A DNA stretch of 64,000 nt, taken from Meconema thalassinum (taxonomy: Eukaryota; Arthropoda; Insecta; Orthoptera; Tettigoniidae). This document shows, one piece after another, positions 1 through 10,655 of the stretch. Made by a program: the position numbers and the translations under genes. Each line of letters opens with the position of its first letter. The stretch's first letter is position 1. The notes below the pieces were generated by a model, which was not told where the DNA came from, searched no databases, and saw only the letters and a list, made by a program, of their open reading frames with translations. Location: the NCBI GenBank assembly GCA_946902985.2, contig OX336388.2, positions 124,969,894-125,033,893 on the forward strand, given 5' to 3'.

Positions 1-1741
1 AATCTAGCTTCTCCAACATCTTCTTCCTGTTTACTGAATCAAACGCTTTCGAATAGTCGATAAATACCACATTCAACTTGCCTCTTCCGTGTCGTAAGGC
101 TTCCTCAATGTCACCTTGAAGACATTTAATTGCATGTGTAGTTGACCTGCCTCTCCTAAATCCGAATTGTTCATCTGGAATTTGGTGTTCCGTTAGATCT
201 GTCAGTCTCAATGTTAGTAGTTTTGTTAACAATTTAAATCCTGAGCATTCCAGAGCTATGCCTCGGTATGCATCTGGGCTACCTGCATCTCCCTTTCCCT
301 TATACAAAACTTTAATTGTGGAGTGCCTCCACTTGTCCGGTATATTCGCTTGTATTAAGCACTGATTGAGAAGGGCCAACCAGTCTTCTTTCATTTCTTC
401 AAAACTACCTTTAATGTGTTCATTAAATATCCTATCAGGACCACATGCTTTTTGGTTCTTCAACTGTTGCACAGCTAATTCGACCTCGCCACTTGTAAAG
501 GGAACAATTACACTACTACTCTGGTGTTCGCCATTGTAAACTGGTCTTGTGTCATTTGCTTGTAACACTCTCGTAAAATGCTTTTCCCAATCCTCCATTG
601 AGAGGTCCCTGGGAAATCGTGGTTGCCGTTCACTCAGAGCCTTGTAGGGGTGTCGTTTTGCTTCTTCCAACATTTTTGCTTCTTCCTTCTTATGGAATGA
701 AGTTCTTGCATCTGTCAGTATGACTTTATATACTCTCCTTTTTTCTCCATATTTTAGTAGAGCCTCTTTTGACTGGTTTTGCCTTACTTCATGCAACGCT
801 CTCAGTGCGTCTTTCCGTGCTTTGTAACACTCCACATTAAACCAAGGTTTTGCGCGTCTCTGGGATGGGCAGTACGGTTCTGCTGCTGTTTTGATTATAT
901 ACTCTATACGCTCTAAAGCCATATTTAAGTCATCATCTTCCTGACAATAGGGTGCTCCTAATGTTTCCACTACAGCATTGTGAAGTCTTTCTTTGTTTAT
1001 CTTCCTGATCAGATGATTATGCTTCTTGATGTTTGGCGATTCACCCCAAGCTTCTATTTCAAATTCCGCTTCCACTGGTATGTGCTTTCTTATAACAACG
1101 TCATCTCTCACTTTAGTATTAATGACCTTGGCGCGTTTCATGTTTGAAAAGATGAGATCGATGGTGCTACTACCATTGCTACATATGTAAGTTTTCATAT
1201 GTGGATCATTGACAAGTGATAGGCCTTCACCCTGTAGAAAATTCAACACAGCTTTCGATTTGTTAGTAACCTGATCTATCCGACAATTGAAGTCCCCCGC
1301 TAAGATGATCATTCCGCTCCTATTTGCTTTCCGCAGCACAAAGTCAAGTTCCTCTATGATTTCTTCTTGTTTATAGTCCGGTTGAAAGTACGCACCGATC
1401 ACTTCTAAAAACTTTGTTTCAATCATTATAACATTTGAGCTGCTATATAACGTTCTCGTTGGTGCAAGTTCTGGGTTTACTATACATGTTATCCCACCAC
1501 TGGGTCTTCCTCTTTCACCTTGTGAAGCAAACGTGTGCATGGTATACCTATTATATTCACACCATTCTCGAGTTAAAAATGTTTCTGTTAGAATTGCTAC
1601 TGAATAATTTCGTAAGATGTCTCTTGGAATCGTTTTCATGACACTTAATAGACCCTCTATGTTCCATACTAATATTGAGCATTTAAAAATCTTATTCCCT
1701 GAGTCCTCTGAACCTCCATGGAGCTCGAAAAGGACGACAGA
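1..1741 (-). CDS. LINE-A ORF2: endonuclease-reverse transcriptase, partial
   Basis: This is the second ORF of a non-LTR retrotransposon, which nicks target DNA and reverse-transcribes its RNA at the nick. I translated the minus strand by hand and found one open frame of roughly 560 to 580 codons running off the window at base 1. Order of domains: AP-type endonuclease, with a WNIEGL start near 1660, AGDFNCR near 1290 and STIDLIF near 1150; a linker; then reverse transcriptase with EQFGFRRGRST near 150 and the first catalytic Asp in FIDYSKAFDSVN near 60. The YADD box lies outside the window. The frame is open back to a stop at 1742-1744, overlaps the ORF1 stop in the +1 frame, and has no ATG near its start. 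The closest relative in the window is the ORF2 at 26567-29364. The clade is not assigned. Confidence 0.9.
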
Positions 1742-2801
1742 TTACATCCTTCGGCCAGAAGTTACTATTGTTTACATCTTGGAGAGCATCTAGTGGAACC
1801 CCTACTTTGTAGGCTCGACTGGACTCCGAGCTGCTTACTATCTGACAGTTAACATCTTCTATACCATTTTCTCTTAGAAAGACTTCTAAATCATCTTTTG
1901 TTGTGTTGGGATGAAGTTTTCCCACATAAATCCATCCTTTTCTTTCAGCTGCTTTTATTCTATAATCTCCCGTCCTATCCCCTTTTATTATGACCCTCTT
2001 CTCCGCTGTCTTAACGTACTGGTTGTCTGTACCTTGGATGTTTTGCGAGGTCCGTGGGGTTCTACGACGGCTAATTTGCGTCTTCCAACCTTCATCTCTT
2101 TCGTTCTCATGCGCTGCAATTTGTTTGATGACCTCTCTTTCCTCTTCAGGAATGTTTACCACTGAATTAGTTGTCTCATTCGTTGTTTCATCCGTATGTG
2201 CTAGTTGCGATGTCCGTGAGGTACTCTGACGGCTCATGTTCGTCTTCCAATTTTCATCTCTTTCATTCTCATGCGCTGCCATTTGTTTTATGACCTCTCT
2301 CTCCTCTTTATGGATGTTAACCACTGAATCGGTTGTCTCATTCGTTGTTTCATCCGTGTGTGTTAGTTGGTGTACACTAGTTGTTTCTTCAAATGGTAAT
2401 GGAGGTGGAGGTGGTGGAGCTGTCCTCTTGTTGTTCTCATTCCTAGTTCGAGAGACCGTCGATCGTATCTGACCATTTTCGCAGTATGCTTGCATTGCTT
2501 TCTTAATTTCCGTCCCAATTATTACTTTGAGATCTTGGCGCATTGCTTGAATTTCCTGTTTCAAAGCAGTTAATTCCTCTCTATCACTCCTAAATGACGC
2601 CCAATCCTGTCTACAAACCGGACATAACCACAAGAGCGTGCAGCTATGTTTCTGCAGTGTCGTATAGTCGCCAACTCCCATGGATACACATTCTCTGTGG
2701 AACCAAGCGTTACATTTTCCTTCACAACCGACTGCTGCGGCATCCTCATCAACTAATTTACCGCACACCCGGCAGAAAGCGTTGTCTACTCTTGTTTGCA
2801 T
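1692..2801 (-). CDS. LINE-A ORF1: PHD-finger RNA-binding-type protein
   Basis: A 369-residue ORF1 protein of the same LINE, with an ATG start. Residues 10-63 form a PHD zinc finger: C10, C13, C26, C30, H35, C38, C60, C63. Residues 73-105 look helical and coiled. A proline run (129-134) follows, then two near-identical 54-residue blocks (145-198 and 199-252). Residues about 289-362 resemble an RRM-like fold, beginning GWIYVGKLHP. PHD fingers in LINE ORF1 proteins are known from CR1-like elements; the nucleic-acid role is inferred from family and position. The frame is intact, so the copy may be young. It ends AGG GAA TAA, and ORF2 continues in the +1 frame. A fragment at 26299-26565 matches the C-terminal domain. 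Confidence 0.88.
   Translation of the reverse strand: MQTRVDNAFCRVCGKLVDEDAAAVGCEGKCNAWFHRECVSMGVGDYTTLQKHSCTLLWLCPVCRQDWASFRSDREELTALKQEIQAMRQDLKVIIGTEIKKAMQAYCENGQIRSTVSRTRNENNKRTAPPPPPPLPFEETTSVHQLTHTDETTNETTDSVVNIHKEEREVIKQMAAHENERDENWKTNMSRQSTSRTSQLAHTDETTNETTNSVVNIPEEEREVIKQIAAHENERDEGWKTQISRRRTPRTSQNIQGTDNQYVKTAEKRVIIKGDRTGDYRIKAAERKGWIYVGKLHPNTTKDDLEVFLRENGIEDVNCQIVSSSESSRAYKVGVPLDALQDVNNSNFWPKDVICRPFRAPWRFRGLRE
2046..2369 (-). repeat. Tandem duplication inside LINE-A ORF1 (2 x 162 bp)
   Basis: Two adjacent 162-bp units, 2208-2369 and 2046-2207, encode 54-residue blocks sharing HTDETTNETT, SVVNI, EREVIKQ and AAHENERDE. The unit is a multiple of three, so the frame is kept. Confidence 0.85.
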
Positions 2802-3429
2802 TCTTCCTGCCTTTATACACTCTTAGACTTCCAGTAGTGAAACACTCGACTAACGATGAACCCTCAATTTACACTCGTGTGCCACTCCTTTTAATTAAAG
2901 TGTCACTTACTCAACTTTATAGCTAAACACGCAGACCGATACGTAAAATAACCGATACCACACACTATGCGACAAGTATACACGTTAAACACTCCACAAA
3001 CACATATATATCAGGAACCTATATCCCATCATCTACTTAAGGAAGCCATCTTGTCCCATCGGAAAAACGCGAAAAACAAACAATCCATAAATTCTGATTA
3101 GTCAGTATAATTATACCGACAGAAACTATGACAAAGGTTTACATCTTAGCAATTAAAACCTACCCTACATATCAATTATGTTATCCCACGTTTAGAGCGA
3201 ACGTAGCTGTCGCCATTTCTAATAACACCGCTAGTCGCTTGTTATTCAATTTAGTATTGGATCCAACATAATACAGATTACGTCACTAAAAATGGAGTAC
3301 ACTGCAACCGTTGTCGGCATGCGGGCCCAAACAGTAAACAAAACGCACATGGCGGTCTTCGTTTTGGTTCTAACACAGTATAGTAACCATACAGTAAGGA
3401 CACATCAGGCCTTTACCATGTAAATTTTT
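2802..3429. other. Presumed LINE-A 5' UTR and unassigned flank
   Basis: This stretch lies upstream of ORF1 and has no convincing ORF. Its 5' boundary is not visible to me. It contains GCCATCTT at about 3046-3053 (AAGATGGC on the element strand), a YY1/Pho-like core about 240 bp before ORF1. That reading is speculative. Confidence 0.3.
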
Positions 3430-3570
3430 CGTCATGGTTTTGAATCGGCCGGTTCCGGAAGCACCGCACGCACGCCCGCATGGCGGCGACGGTTCACCAT
3501 GTATCCGCGAGAGAGCAGTCTACCCGTATTCATTGAGTGCGGCCTGTCGATTTTGTCTGAAGAAAACATT
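3430..3570. promoter_or_regulatory. CpG-rich, promoter-like patch
   Basis: About 16 CpG dinucleotides occur in roughly 130 bp, far denser than the AT-rich surroundings. The core atggcggc (3480-3487), a YY1-like motif, lies in it, and atggcgg recurs near 3350. It could be the start of a host transcription unit reading right, or the internal promoter end of LINE-A. No TATA box stands out. Confidence 0.3.
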
Positions 3571-3620
3571 GTTTGTAATTATTAAAATCAACTCAGAAAT
3601 ATAATTTTGCATTTTAACCA

Positions 3621-3827
3621 ATGGCAGAAATGTGGGAAACCAACATCTGTGCGGTAATTTATTGCGCAGTTCTTGTCACACTGGACATAACAGCATTCCG
3701 GTTTCTCGTGCATTGGAGCGGTAAATACAAATATCACACGTTTCATCGAATAATTCTGGTTTTAATATCCATGAGATGTCAGTCCCTCAAACACCTATCC
3801 ATTAATTCACAAATTCCTCATTCCTAA
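3621..3827 (+). CDS. Unrecognised small ORF after the CpG-rich patch
   Basis: A 68-codon ORF starts at ATG in a good context (accaATGG), about 60 bp past the CpG-rich patch. Residues 9-32 are hydrophobic (ICAVIYCAVLV and on), like a membrane segment. A possible splice donor (gcg|gtaaat) falls near codon 34, so only the first part might be an exon. I know no homologue. It may equally be a chance ORF. Confidence 0.12.
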   Translation: MAEMWETNICAVIYCAVLVTLDITAFRFLVHWSGKYKYHTFHRIILVLISMRCQSLKHLSINSQIPHS

Positions 3828-3837
3828 TCCAGATATA

Positions 3838-4504
3838 ATGACTGGATAAAGGCCTGTAATCAGGAGGATTTACTGGCAAACGTGGCAAATCTACACGCCA
3901 ATATATAGGGTATGTAGCCTTTATTTCTCAAAGGAAGTGTTTTAAACCACAAGGAGGGCAGTGCTAGGCTGAGATTAGGTAATATTGCCCAACAAACATT
4001 AAATCTCCACCCTAGAGAAGCTATTGTCTCCTTTAATGTGTCCGTTTTCTAACCCCACTTAGCCTAGGAGGTAAATGGTTTCCTGACTGAAGTTAGTTGA
4101 TGTGTTTTATTAACTGTAATTTGTTAAGCTGCAGCCCTTTACAGTGAATTAAGAGCTTTAATTACAAGCTACAATGCAAATCGGATTTAACATTTGCTCC
4201 CTCACCTATGGGACTTTGTGCTATTCCTGAAGAGTTCTGGAGAAGTTTGGATTGTCGTGTACCCAAAGCTACAATCCCATGAAATGACAAGGTACTCCAG
4301 TCCATCAAAATTGTAAATAGTGTTGCTTTCAGAGACAAACTATTGAGGTTAGCAACCCCTCACTACGCTCTGCATGGCATTAAGGCTGTGTGACTTAAAA
4401 ACCAGGGCTGTTAACCTTGATGTTCCTAACTCATAGACATATCACAATGCCCTTAATTTTATTTAATTCTGTGAGACCACTAAAAGTTTGCCCACCCATG
4501 TAAA
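3838..4504. other. No feature recognised
   Basis: AT-rich DNA without a supported ORF, RNA gene or repeat that I can match elsewhere in the window. Confidence 0.5.
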
Positions 4505-4617
4505 TGATAAGCCCACCCAATTTCTTCTCAAGTGATACCTCCCTCTCATTCCACACACGCCCAAATACACGGGGATATATGACCACGATGTCTCAGCCCT
4601 TAAAATAAGCAACAACG
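4505..4617 (+). repeat. SINE-A tail fragment
   Basis: It carries the 3' part of SINE-A in plus orientation: aaatacacgggg, gaccacgatgtc, then cccttaaaataa. This matches the tail of the full copy at 8924-9318. Its first 40 bp (aagcccacccaatttct) recur inverted near 4870. Confidence 0.65.
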
Positions 4618-4839
4618 ACTGTATCTTCGATACACACTGATCAAATTCCTGGATACTTCTATACTTTCAGCAACGATCGTAGGGATGATTTTTCTTCACT
4701 ATGTCACATGCAGAACATGGTACCACTAAAGCAATACTGTATAGGTCCATGTTATTTGAAAATGAATACCGGTACATATTAATCATACAAGAGTGGAGCC
4801 TTGCATAAGTGAGGAGATGTAACACCAAACTCTGGGTGT

Positions 4840-5206
4840 CAACAAGCCTTGCACTTATATCACTCGGGAATTGAGAAATTGGGTGGGCTTATTGTGTGAT
4901 AATCTTTGTTACTGTGGTGGCTGTACTAGTGTGTGTATTTGTAAATAGGGGATAGGATTGGGAAGGAGGTGGCTGTGCCCTTAAGTTAACAACCATCCCT
5001 GCATTTGCCTTGAGTAGGGAAACCACTTCCAGGATGGCCGAGGTGGGAATCGAACCCTCCTCTTCTCAGTTTTGCCTCACGAGGCTGACTGTAACCCATT
5101 CCAGCCCTAAGGCCAGAATCAAAATTTCTTGGCAAAGCCGGGAGTCAAACCCAGACCTACGGGGGTGACAGCCAAGAAAGCTATCTGCTGCACCACGAGG
5201 TGGTCT
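4840..5206 (-). repeat. SINE-A copy lacking its tail
   Basis: A tRNA-derived SINE on the minus strand. Its head begins at ccacctcgtggtgcagcag (5205 downward), with a B-box-like gggtttgactcccggc, then the shared central domain. The terminal tail is missing and instead lies inverted at 4505-4617. Confidence 0.75.
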
Positions 5207-5833
5207 CGCGAAAATGTAATGTCTTGGTCATAAATATATTCTATATAAATCTACATGAAAATAGCCTACTGCCTATCCAAACATTTTCATAAATTTAAGT
5301 TTCATATACCATTTTAAAGCTCAATGGTTTTAAAATTTACAGTTATCTTAAGTCATAGCAACAGATTTCAATGTTTACATTAAGCCACATTGTTCAAACC
5401 TGTTCAGGGATGTCGAAAATTCCTCAGATAATGGCAAGCTGCAACTCACATCCTATTCTATTGTTGGGCAAGGACTTGATTCTCATCATTGCAGAAATAA
5501 TCTGTTTAATACTAGCTGTAAACATGGCCAAGGTTTCATGTGATACAAGCTAAAGGTGTAGAATTTGGTATAAATGTTTATCTCAAGTATCCAGTACCAG
5601 TACCTCTATGTCAATGTTGCATAGGCATTGTGCTTGCTACACTTGTCATAGTATGTGGTACGGTATAAATTTCAGAATGTGCATCAATTTTAATTTCTAC
5701 CGTTTGATTATTCATATTTTTGTGGGGGTCAGGAATCGTATGGTTTGTGAAGTGATGCTTAGGAAAAGTTGTCTCCTTTCTTTTTAAGGATGTGTGAAGG
5801 ACAGAGTGGTGTGTCTTTATAATGACATACTAA
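5207..5833. other. No feature recognised
   Basis: AT-rich DNA. The small ORFs here have no recognisable domain. Confidence 0.5.
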
Positions 5834-5846
5834 AATTGTAATGGCT

Positions 5847-5925
5847 AATAATAATAATATCGTATGGCCTCGGGTGCCTGGTGCAAGCTTTGTTAATTGA
5901 CACCCAAAGGGTAGCTTGCATGTCG
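5847..5925 (-). repeat. 5'-truncated SINE-D with 13-bp TSD
   Basis: Only the last 79 bp of SINE-D are present, ending in an (ATT)n tail. The copy is flanked by a perfect 13-bp duplication, aattgtaatggct, at 5834-5846 and 5926-5938. Longer copies of the same 3' end lie at 39007-39072 and 39205-39598. Confidence 0.85.
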
Positions 5926-6074
5926 AATTGTAATGGCTGATGAAGGATGTAATTAATATCCAGAACATGTCCTACTATTTGCACATTATTTATTCATTTA
6001 AGGGTTGATTAGGCAGAAAGATTTACAGAAGATTACAATTCAAGAAATATTATATTATACTCATCAGAGTTAAT

Positions 6075-6145
6075 TAGAGATGAATGAAACTGGGCAAGGT
6101 ACTGGAAAAGCCTGTGACCTATTAAAAGGAAAGGTTCCGGCAGAT
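6075..6145 (-). repeat. SINE central-domain remnant
   Basis: The segment gatgaatgaaactgggcaag recurs at 62507-62526 in the minus-strand SINE there, followed by a similar cctgtgacc/cctgtcag stretch. Only this domain is recognisable. Confidence 0.55.
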
Positions 6146-7604
6146 TTCCCCTATATTGTTCAACCAGCCACATCTGGTTACGACCACTATATTCTTCCTG
6201 AAGTAACTCCACAGAGAGAATGAAAAGTGTCAAGAACAAACTTCTGCTTGCAATCGCACATTTTTCTGCATTACAGTATTACTTACTTGTTTACATGGTT
6301 TATGTAGAATCAACTCGTACAAATATTACAGTGAATTCTATGTCTGTGCCCCATCATATCCATAGTACCGTACCTAGAAGAATTTGCAGTAATTTATTTT
6401 CTGGCCATGAAAGCCTAAACATTCCAACTCAAACAGGCATATTTTTCTGCAAATGTTTGGGTATTCTGATATATTTTCATGGAAACATTTGACTTTTTTT
6501 TTTTAAGAAACATTATTTTTTCCTGTTTTCAATTTTCAGAGGTGAAGCTCACCAATTTTGTGACTACATCCTGAAGTTGGTTGGCCTAGAAGCCTAGAGT
6601 ATATAAAATATGGTAGCGAGTGTTTAATCGTAAAGAGGTTTTCTCAATAGTGATTTTTAATGCCCTGGCATTGTCATTGAGGAGCAAATTTAACTTCCTA
6701 AATACTGTAACATTTAAGTTGGTCTAACACGAAAGAAATTTAATAATACTATACCTGCAAGGTTTTAGCTACCTACTAAGAAAATTAATGTGCAATTTTT
6801 GAATGGAGCTACCTAGGCAAATCGTTACACCAAAAACCAACATATTGTTTATCGCTACCTTTTAGTGGAGAAACTAGAATTCATGTCAGATAACCTGCAG
6901 CTTCTGTGACTGATAACTATAGTTTTGTCTTGTTGTCAACAAATGTGATAGACAGGTCTGAAGCAGTTCATTATTTCAAAAACTGACTCTCTCTATCAGA
7001 AATCAAATCAGTGATTTGAGATCATGGCGATATCAGGAATGTTTGTTTATTGCATTACAACAAAGGATTTGGAAGTAATCTCATAAAGCAATAACTTCTA
7101 AATCAAAATAACTTACAATTTTATTGTTGGACAGCCAAAGGACTTAACATAATCCTCCATGGTTTTAGACAGGTGCAACGATCCATTAGTTCTGGGTTAT
7201 CCCATCCCGTTAGAAAATGGAAGGATTGGGGTTTGAGGCCTAAGGATGTTGTACAACATTAACTGCAAATCACATCACCACACTGAAGACCTGGTTTGTG
7301 AAATAAGTTGGTTCATGTCCCTTCACCTGTCATTTCAAGTTAGCTTCCTTGTTTCTCATCTCAAAATGCTGAGATGGTGGCTTTCCCATAGACCACAGTC
7401 ACTTCCCCATTCCTTTCTTAGCCTCTTCTACTTTCCATCTACGTTGAGGCTGCATGGATGATCCTTTTCTCTAGAATGAAAGGGCTCCATGACACTGTCA
7501 ATTATGACGATAAAGACTTTGGGAGTGAAGTAAGGGGATAAAAGAAATATTCATATCCAAGAAATAAAAATAGCCAAACATATAAGCCCATTGTTTCCAC
7601 AGCT
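6146..7604. other. No feature recognised
   Basis: AT-rich intergenic or intronic DNA. A 90-codon ORF at 6220-6492 has no recognisable domain and reads like chance. Confidence 0.45.
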
Positions 7605-8006
7605 ACTGCCATGGTCTAGAAGTAAGCATAGCTGCCTTCTAACTGGTTGGCCCAGTTTTGAATCCTGGTTTTGCCAAGGAGAATTTAAATTTTGGCCTGT
7701 AGTCATGTGTACTTGGATGTGTGTATCATTTGTCTCATAAACTGCCTTATTGTGATGGCTGTATTAGTGTGTGCATTTATAATTTTAGGTGAGGATAGGG
7801 AAGGAGACGACTATGGCCTTACGTTAGGGGTAGCTTACCGTCTCGGCATTTACCTGCAGTAGAAGTGGAAAACCAAGGAAAACCACTTACAAGATGGCCG
7901 AGATGGGAATCAAATCACCTCTTCTCAGTTTTGCCTCACAAAGCTGAGTGTATCCCGTTCCAGCCCTCAGACCAGAATGCTAGTTGCTACACCACGAGGT
8001 GATCTA
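7605..8006 (-). repeat. Composite SINE-A: plus-strand head fragment joined to minus-strand copy
   Basis: From 8006 downward a minus-strand SINE-A runs ccacctcgtggtgtagcaac, then its central domain, toward 7690. About 60 bp around the B box is missing between the head and ggtctgaggg. At 7605-7700 there is a degenerate plus-strand head (tttgaatcctggttttgcc). The two meet head-to-tail in opposite orientation. Confidence 0.6.
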
Positions 8007-8152
8007 AGTGAAAAGGGATGGATTCTAATCCACCTCTTGGTCCTAATAGAAGTGAATTTCTATGGTTTCTAATTCCCCTTCCCCCCTCCCAGAATGCTCC
8101 ATGCACCAAACATTCCATCTTCAAATTATTTTGCATGCCCAATTAAATGGAG

Positions 8153-8475
8153 TAATATAGCTCGGGTGGTGTTGGGGTAGCGCGCCTGCCTCGCATCAGG
8201 AGACCTCGGGTTCGATTCCAGGCTCCGTCAGGGATTTCAGAAACCGGCGTGAGGGCTGGAACTGGGTGTACACAGCCTCGCAAGGACAATTGAATAGCTG
8301 TCTGACAATGAGGCAGCGCCACGCTCATGGAGACCAAGATTAACGGCCGAGGGGACCCGAGGCGCTCACCACGCGTCACCACATAATCTGCAGGCCAAAT
8401 GGCTGGGTGGCGATCGCTTAGTAGGCCTAGGCCCTTCATGGACTGTAGTGCCACGGGGTTGGTTTGTTTGTTTCG
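8153..8475 (+). repeat. SINE-B, tRNA-derived
   Basis: The head has an A-box-like ggtgttggggtagcgcgcc and a B box ggttcgattcc near 8208. A GC-rich body (8230-8450) unlike SINE-A follows, and the element ends near the (gttt)n run at 8462-8475. I see no second copy in the window. Confidence 0.65.
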
Positions 8476-8810
8476 TTTTAATGGTAGTTCGGAGACTACG
8501 GTTTCAATAGTCTTCTTAGAATGTACAGTATATGGGTGTTAACTTTAAAAATACCCGCACGAGTCTCTCTGGAGGACTCACACATTATTACTATTACGTA
8601 AACATATCTTGCATAAGAATCATGGCCCTACTAATAATATAGTTCATCGTATCTTGGTGAGAAAAATACCTTACCTGTATGTGCATTTGCTCAAAGAACT
8701 TTTTCTTTTCTGAATTTTTATTCCATACATATTATTATTATTTTTAAAATTAATATTAGGCATCCACCTATAAATTTTAACTCAACTAAAATTTGTATTA
8801 TTTTGTGTTA
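8476..8810. other. No feature recognised
   Basis: AT-rich DNA with no ORF or repeat I can support. Confidence 0.5.
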
Positions 8811-8853
8811 AGAGGGACAGATGACCTTGCTGTTCCGCCCCATAAATAACAAT
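8811..8853 (+). repeat. Dispersed 3'-tail motif, copy 1
   Basis: agagggacagatgacct, then gctgttccgccc and ataaataacaat. The same motif occurs at 10607-10655, 22748-22795, 23077-23114 (minus) and 23429-23482. Confidence 0.65.
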
Positions 8854-8923
8854 AAATATCCATACTATGTGTGATGTTAATGAGCAATTCTGAGAATATT
8901 TACAGCAGATCTAGATTGCAGTC

Positions 8924-9318
8924 ATGGACCACCTTGTGGCGTAATGACTACCATTCTTGGCTGTTGCCCCAGAGGTCTGGGTTTGATTCCCGGCTCTGCC
9001 AAGGAATGTAATTCTGGTCTAAGGGCTGCAACAGGGCACACTCAGTCTCGTGAGGCACAACTGAGAAGAGGAGGGTTTGATTCCCACCTCAGCCATCTTG
9101 GAAGTGGTCTTCCGAGATTTCCCACTTCTTCTGCAGGCAAATGCTGTGATGGTTCCTAAGTTAAAGCCAATGCCGCCTCCTTACCAATCCTCACCGGAAT
9201 TGCAAATACACATACTCAGACAGGCATCACAATAACACAGGTTATCAATCAAAATTCCACACTCGTCCAAGTACACGGGGCTAAATGACCACGATGTCCA
9301 GGCCCCTGAAATGAAACA
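8924..9318 (+). repeat. Full-length SINE-A with 11-bp TSD
   Basis: The best SINE-A copy, about 395 bp. It has a tRNA-like head (ccaccttgtggcgtaatgac), a B-box gggtttgattcccggctc, the central domain with aggcaaatgct, and a tail ending gaaatgaaacaac. A perfect 11-bp duplication, agattgcagtc, sits at 8913-8923 and 9319-9329. Partial copies lie at 4505-5206, 7605-8006, 20636-20767 and 56920-57303. Confidence 0.88.
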
Positions 9319-9329
9319 ACAGATTGCAG

Positions 9330-10150
9330 TCGATGTACAGAAGTTGTCTAACATGGTGGCCAGATCGCTCCTTAGTGCCTCTTGGTCTATTGGAATGGCT
9401 GTAACATCCGGCGCATTATACCATAGTCGAACTGTTCCTCTATTGGAGCACGAAGATTGGGATTCTCTGCCGTCACTGTCTCATGAAGCCATAGCCAGGT
9501 GGCTATGCTAATGCTTGTTGTTTCATGTAGGAGGTTGTACATCATGGTCGTCAGCCCTGTGTACTTGGGCGTGAGAAGAAACCCATACAACAGGAGCAAT
9601 CGAGTGTGGCAACGGGTGGGTGAGAGATTTCACAAGCTCTTCATCCAGGAACGCCTCCAACAGCAAGGAAATTGTCATGTTTTGTGGTGGGATCATGTTT
9701 GGTCGACGTACGCCTCTAATTCCTATCCACGGTAACATGACCGGTCTGGTATACAGAGACAACATCCTCAAACCTGTCGTTACAGGATTCGCTGCCACAA
9801 TGGGTGAGGGCTTTACACTAGTGGACGATAATGCTCATCGAGCTAGGGTGGTCATCAGTTCCTTCAGATGCAAGGCATACTGAGAATGGAGTGGCCTGCA
9901 TATTCTGCGGACATGAACAGTATCGAACATCCATGGGAAAAGATTAAGAGTGCAGTTTCGCACTGTCCCAATCCTCTAACAAACAAACATTCAGCAACTG
10001 ATTGAAGCTGCTTTCAAAGAGTGGGATAATCTGCCCCAAACCCGGTTGGTTCGTAGTTCGGTATGCCTCTTAGTCGGCAAGCATGCCTTAGGGCTCGTGG
10101 TGGCCATACATGGTATTGATATGCCCCAACTAGAAAAAGATTGCCACTTT
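9330..10150 (+). pseudogene. Tc1-type DNA transposase remnant
   Basis: Decayed transposase of the Tc1/mariner superfamily, enzymes that cut and paste DNA elements using a DDE/D triad. Broken frames at about 9620-9970 give the family order: VMFCGGIMFG, TPLIPIHGNMTG, VYRDNILKP, then VDDNAHRARV (second Asp) and, in another frame, NSIEHPWEK with the final Glu near 9915-9940. Several stops and frame changes interrupt it. Recognition rests on this ordered motif set. I could not find TIRs. Its left edge abuts the SINE-A target duplication. Confidence 0.75.
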
Positions 10151-10606
10151 TGTTAAGCTTTTAGTGTTTGTCTCTTTTGCACAACATATTGTGTGTTGTT
10201 TTTCTTTGTATGCCATTACATACTACCTTACCAGGGAATTGTTACTGCTAGACGTGGAGCACGGCTGTTGTGTATACATTACGTCAGCTCGCCTCGCTAT
10301 GGCTGCCGCGAGCGGTTGCTGGCCAAGAGGGGGAATGCATGCACAGTCGTACAATGAGAACACACCGCACAGCGCACGACCCAGCACGAATCATGCACAC
10401 AAATGACATGCGATGAGGTTTCTCTGGCGACAACTGCACGTCTATCGCAGGAGTGTGGCTGGGCGGAGTGCATTAGTTCCGATTTCCGCCACCGGTAACA
10501 ATTCGCTGGTAGGATAGTACACATAGCAAAACACTAAATCCCAATATGCAAAACCTTTTTTGGAGTACTGTTCAAGTTACAAACACTGCTAGTCACCATA
10601 ACACTC
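10151..10606. other. No gene recognised
   Basis: A GC-richer patch at about 10255-10500 with many CpGs stands out, but no domain is recognisable on either strand. Confidence 0.4.
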
Positions 10607-10655
10607 TAGGGGCAGATGACCTCGAAGTTCCGCCCCTTAAAACAACAATTACATT
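10607..10655 (+). repeat. Dispersed 3'-tail motif, copy 2
   Basis: ggggcagatgacctcgaagt, then tccgccccttaaaacaacaa. This is the clearest copy of the shared tail. Confidence 0.7.

Noticed and set aside
8143..8454. 103-codon minus-strand ORF
   Set aside because: It is the antisense of SINE-B and has no protein resemblance.
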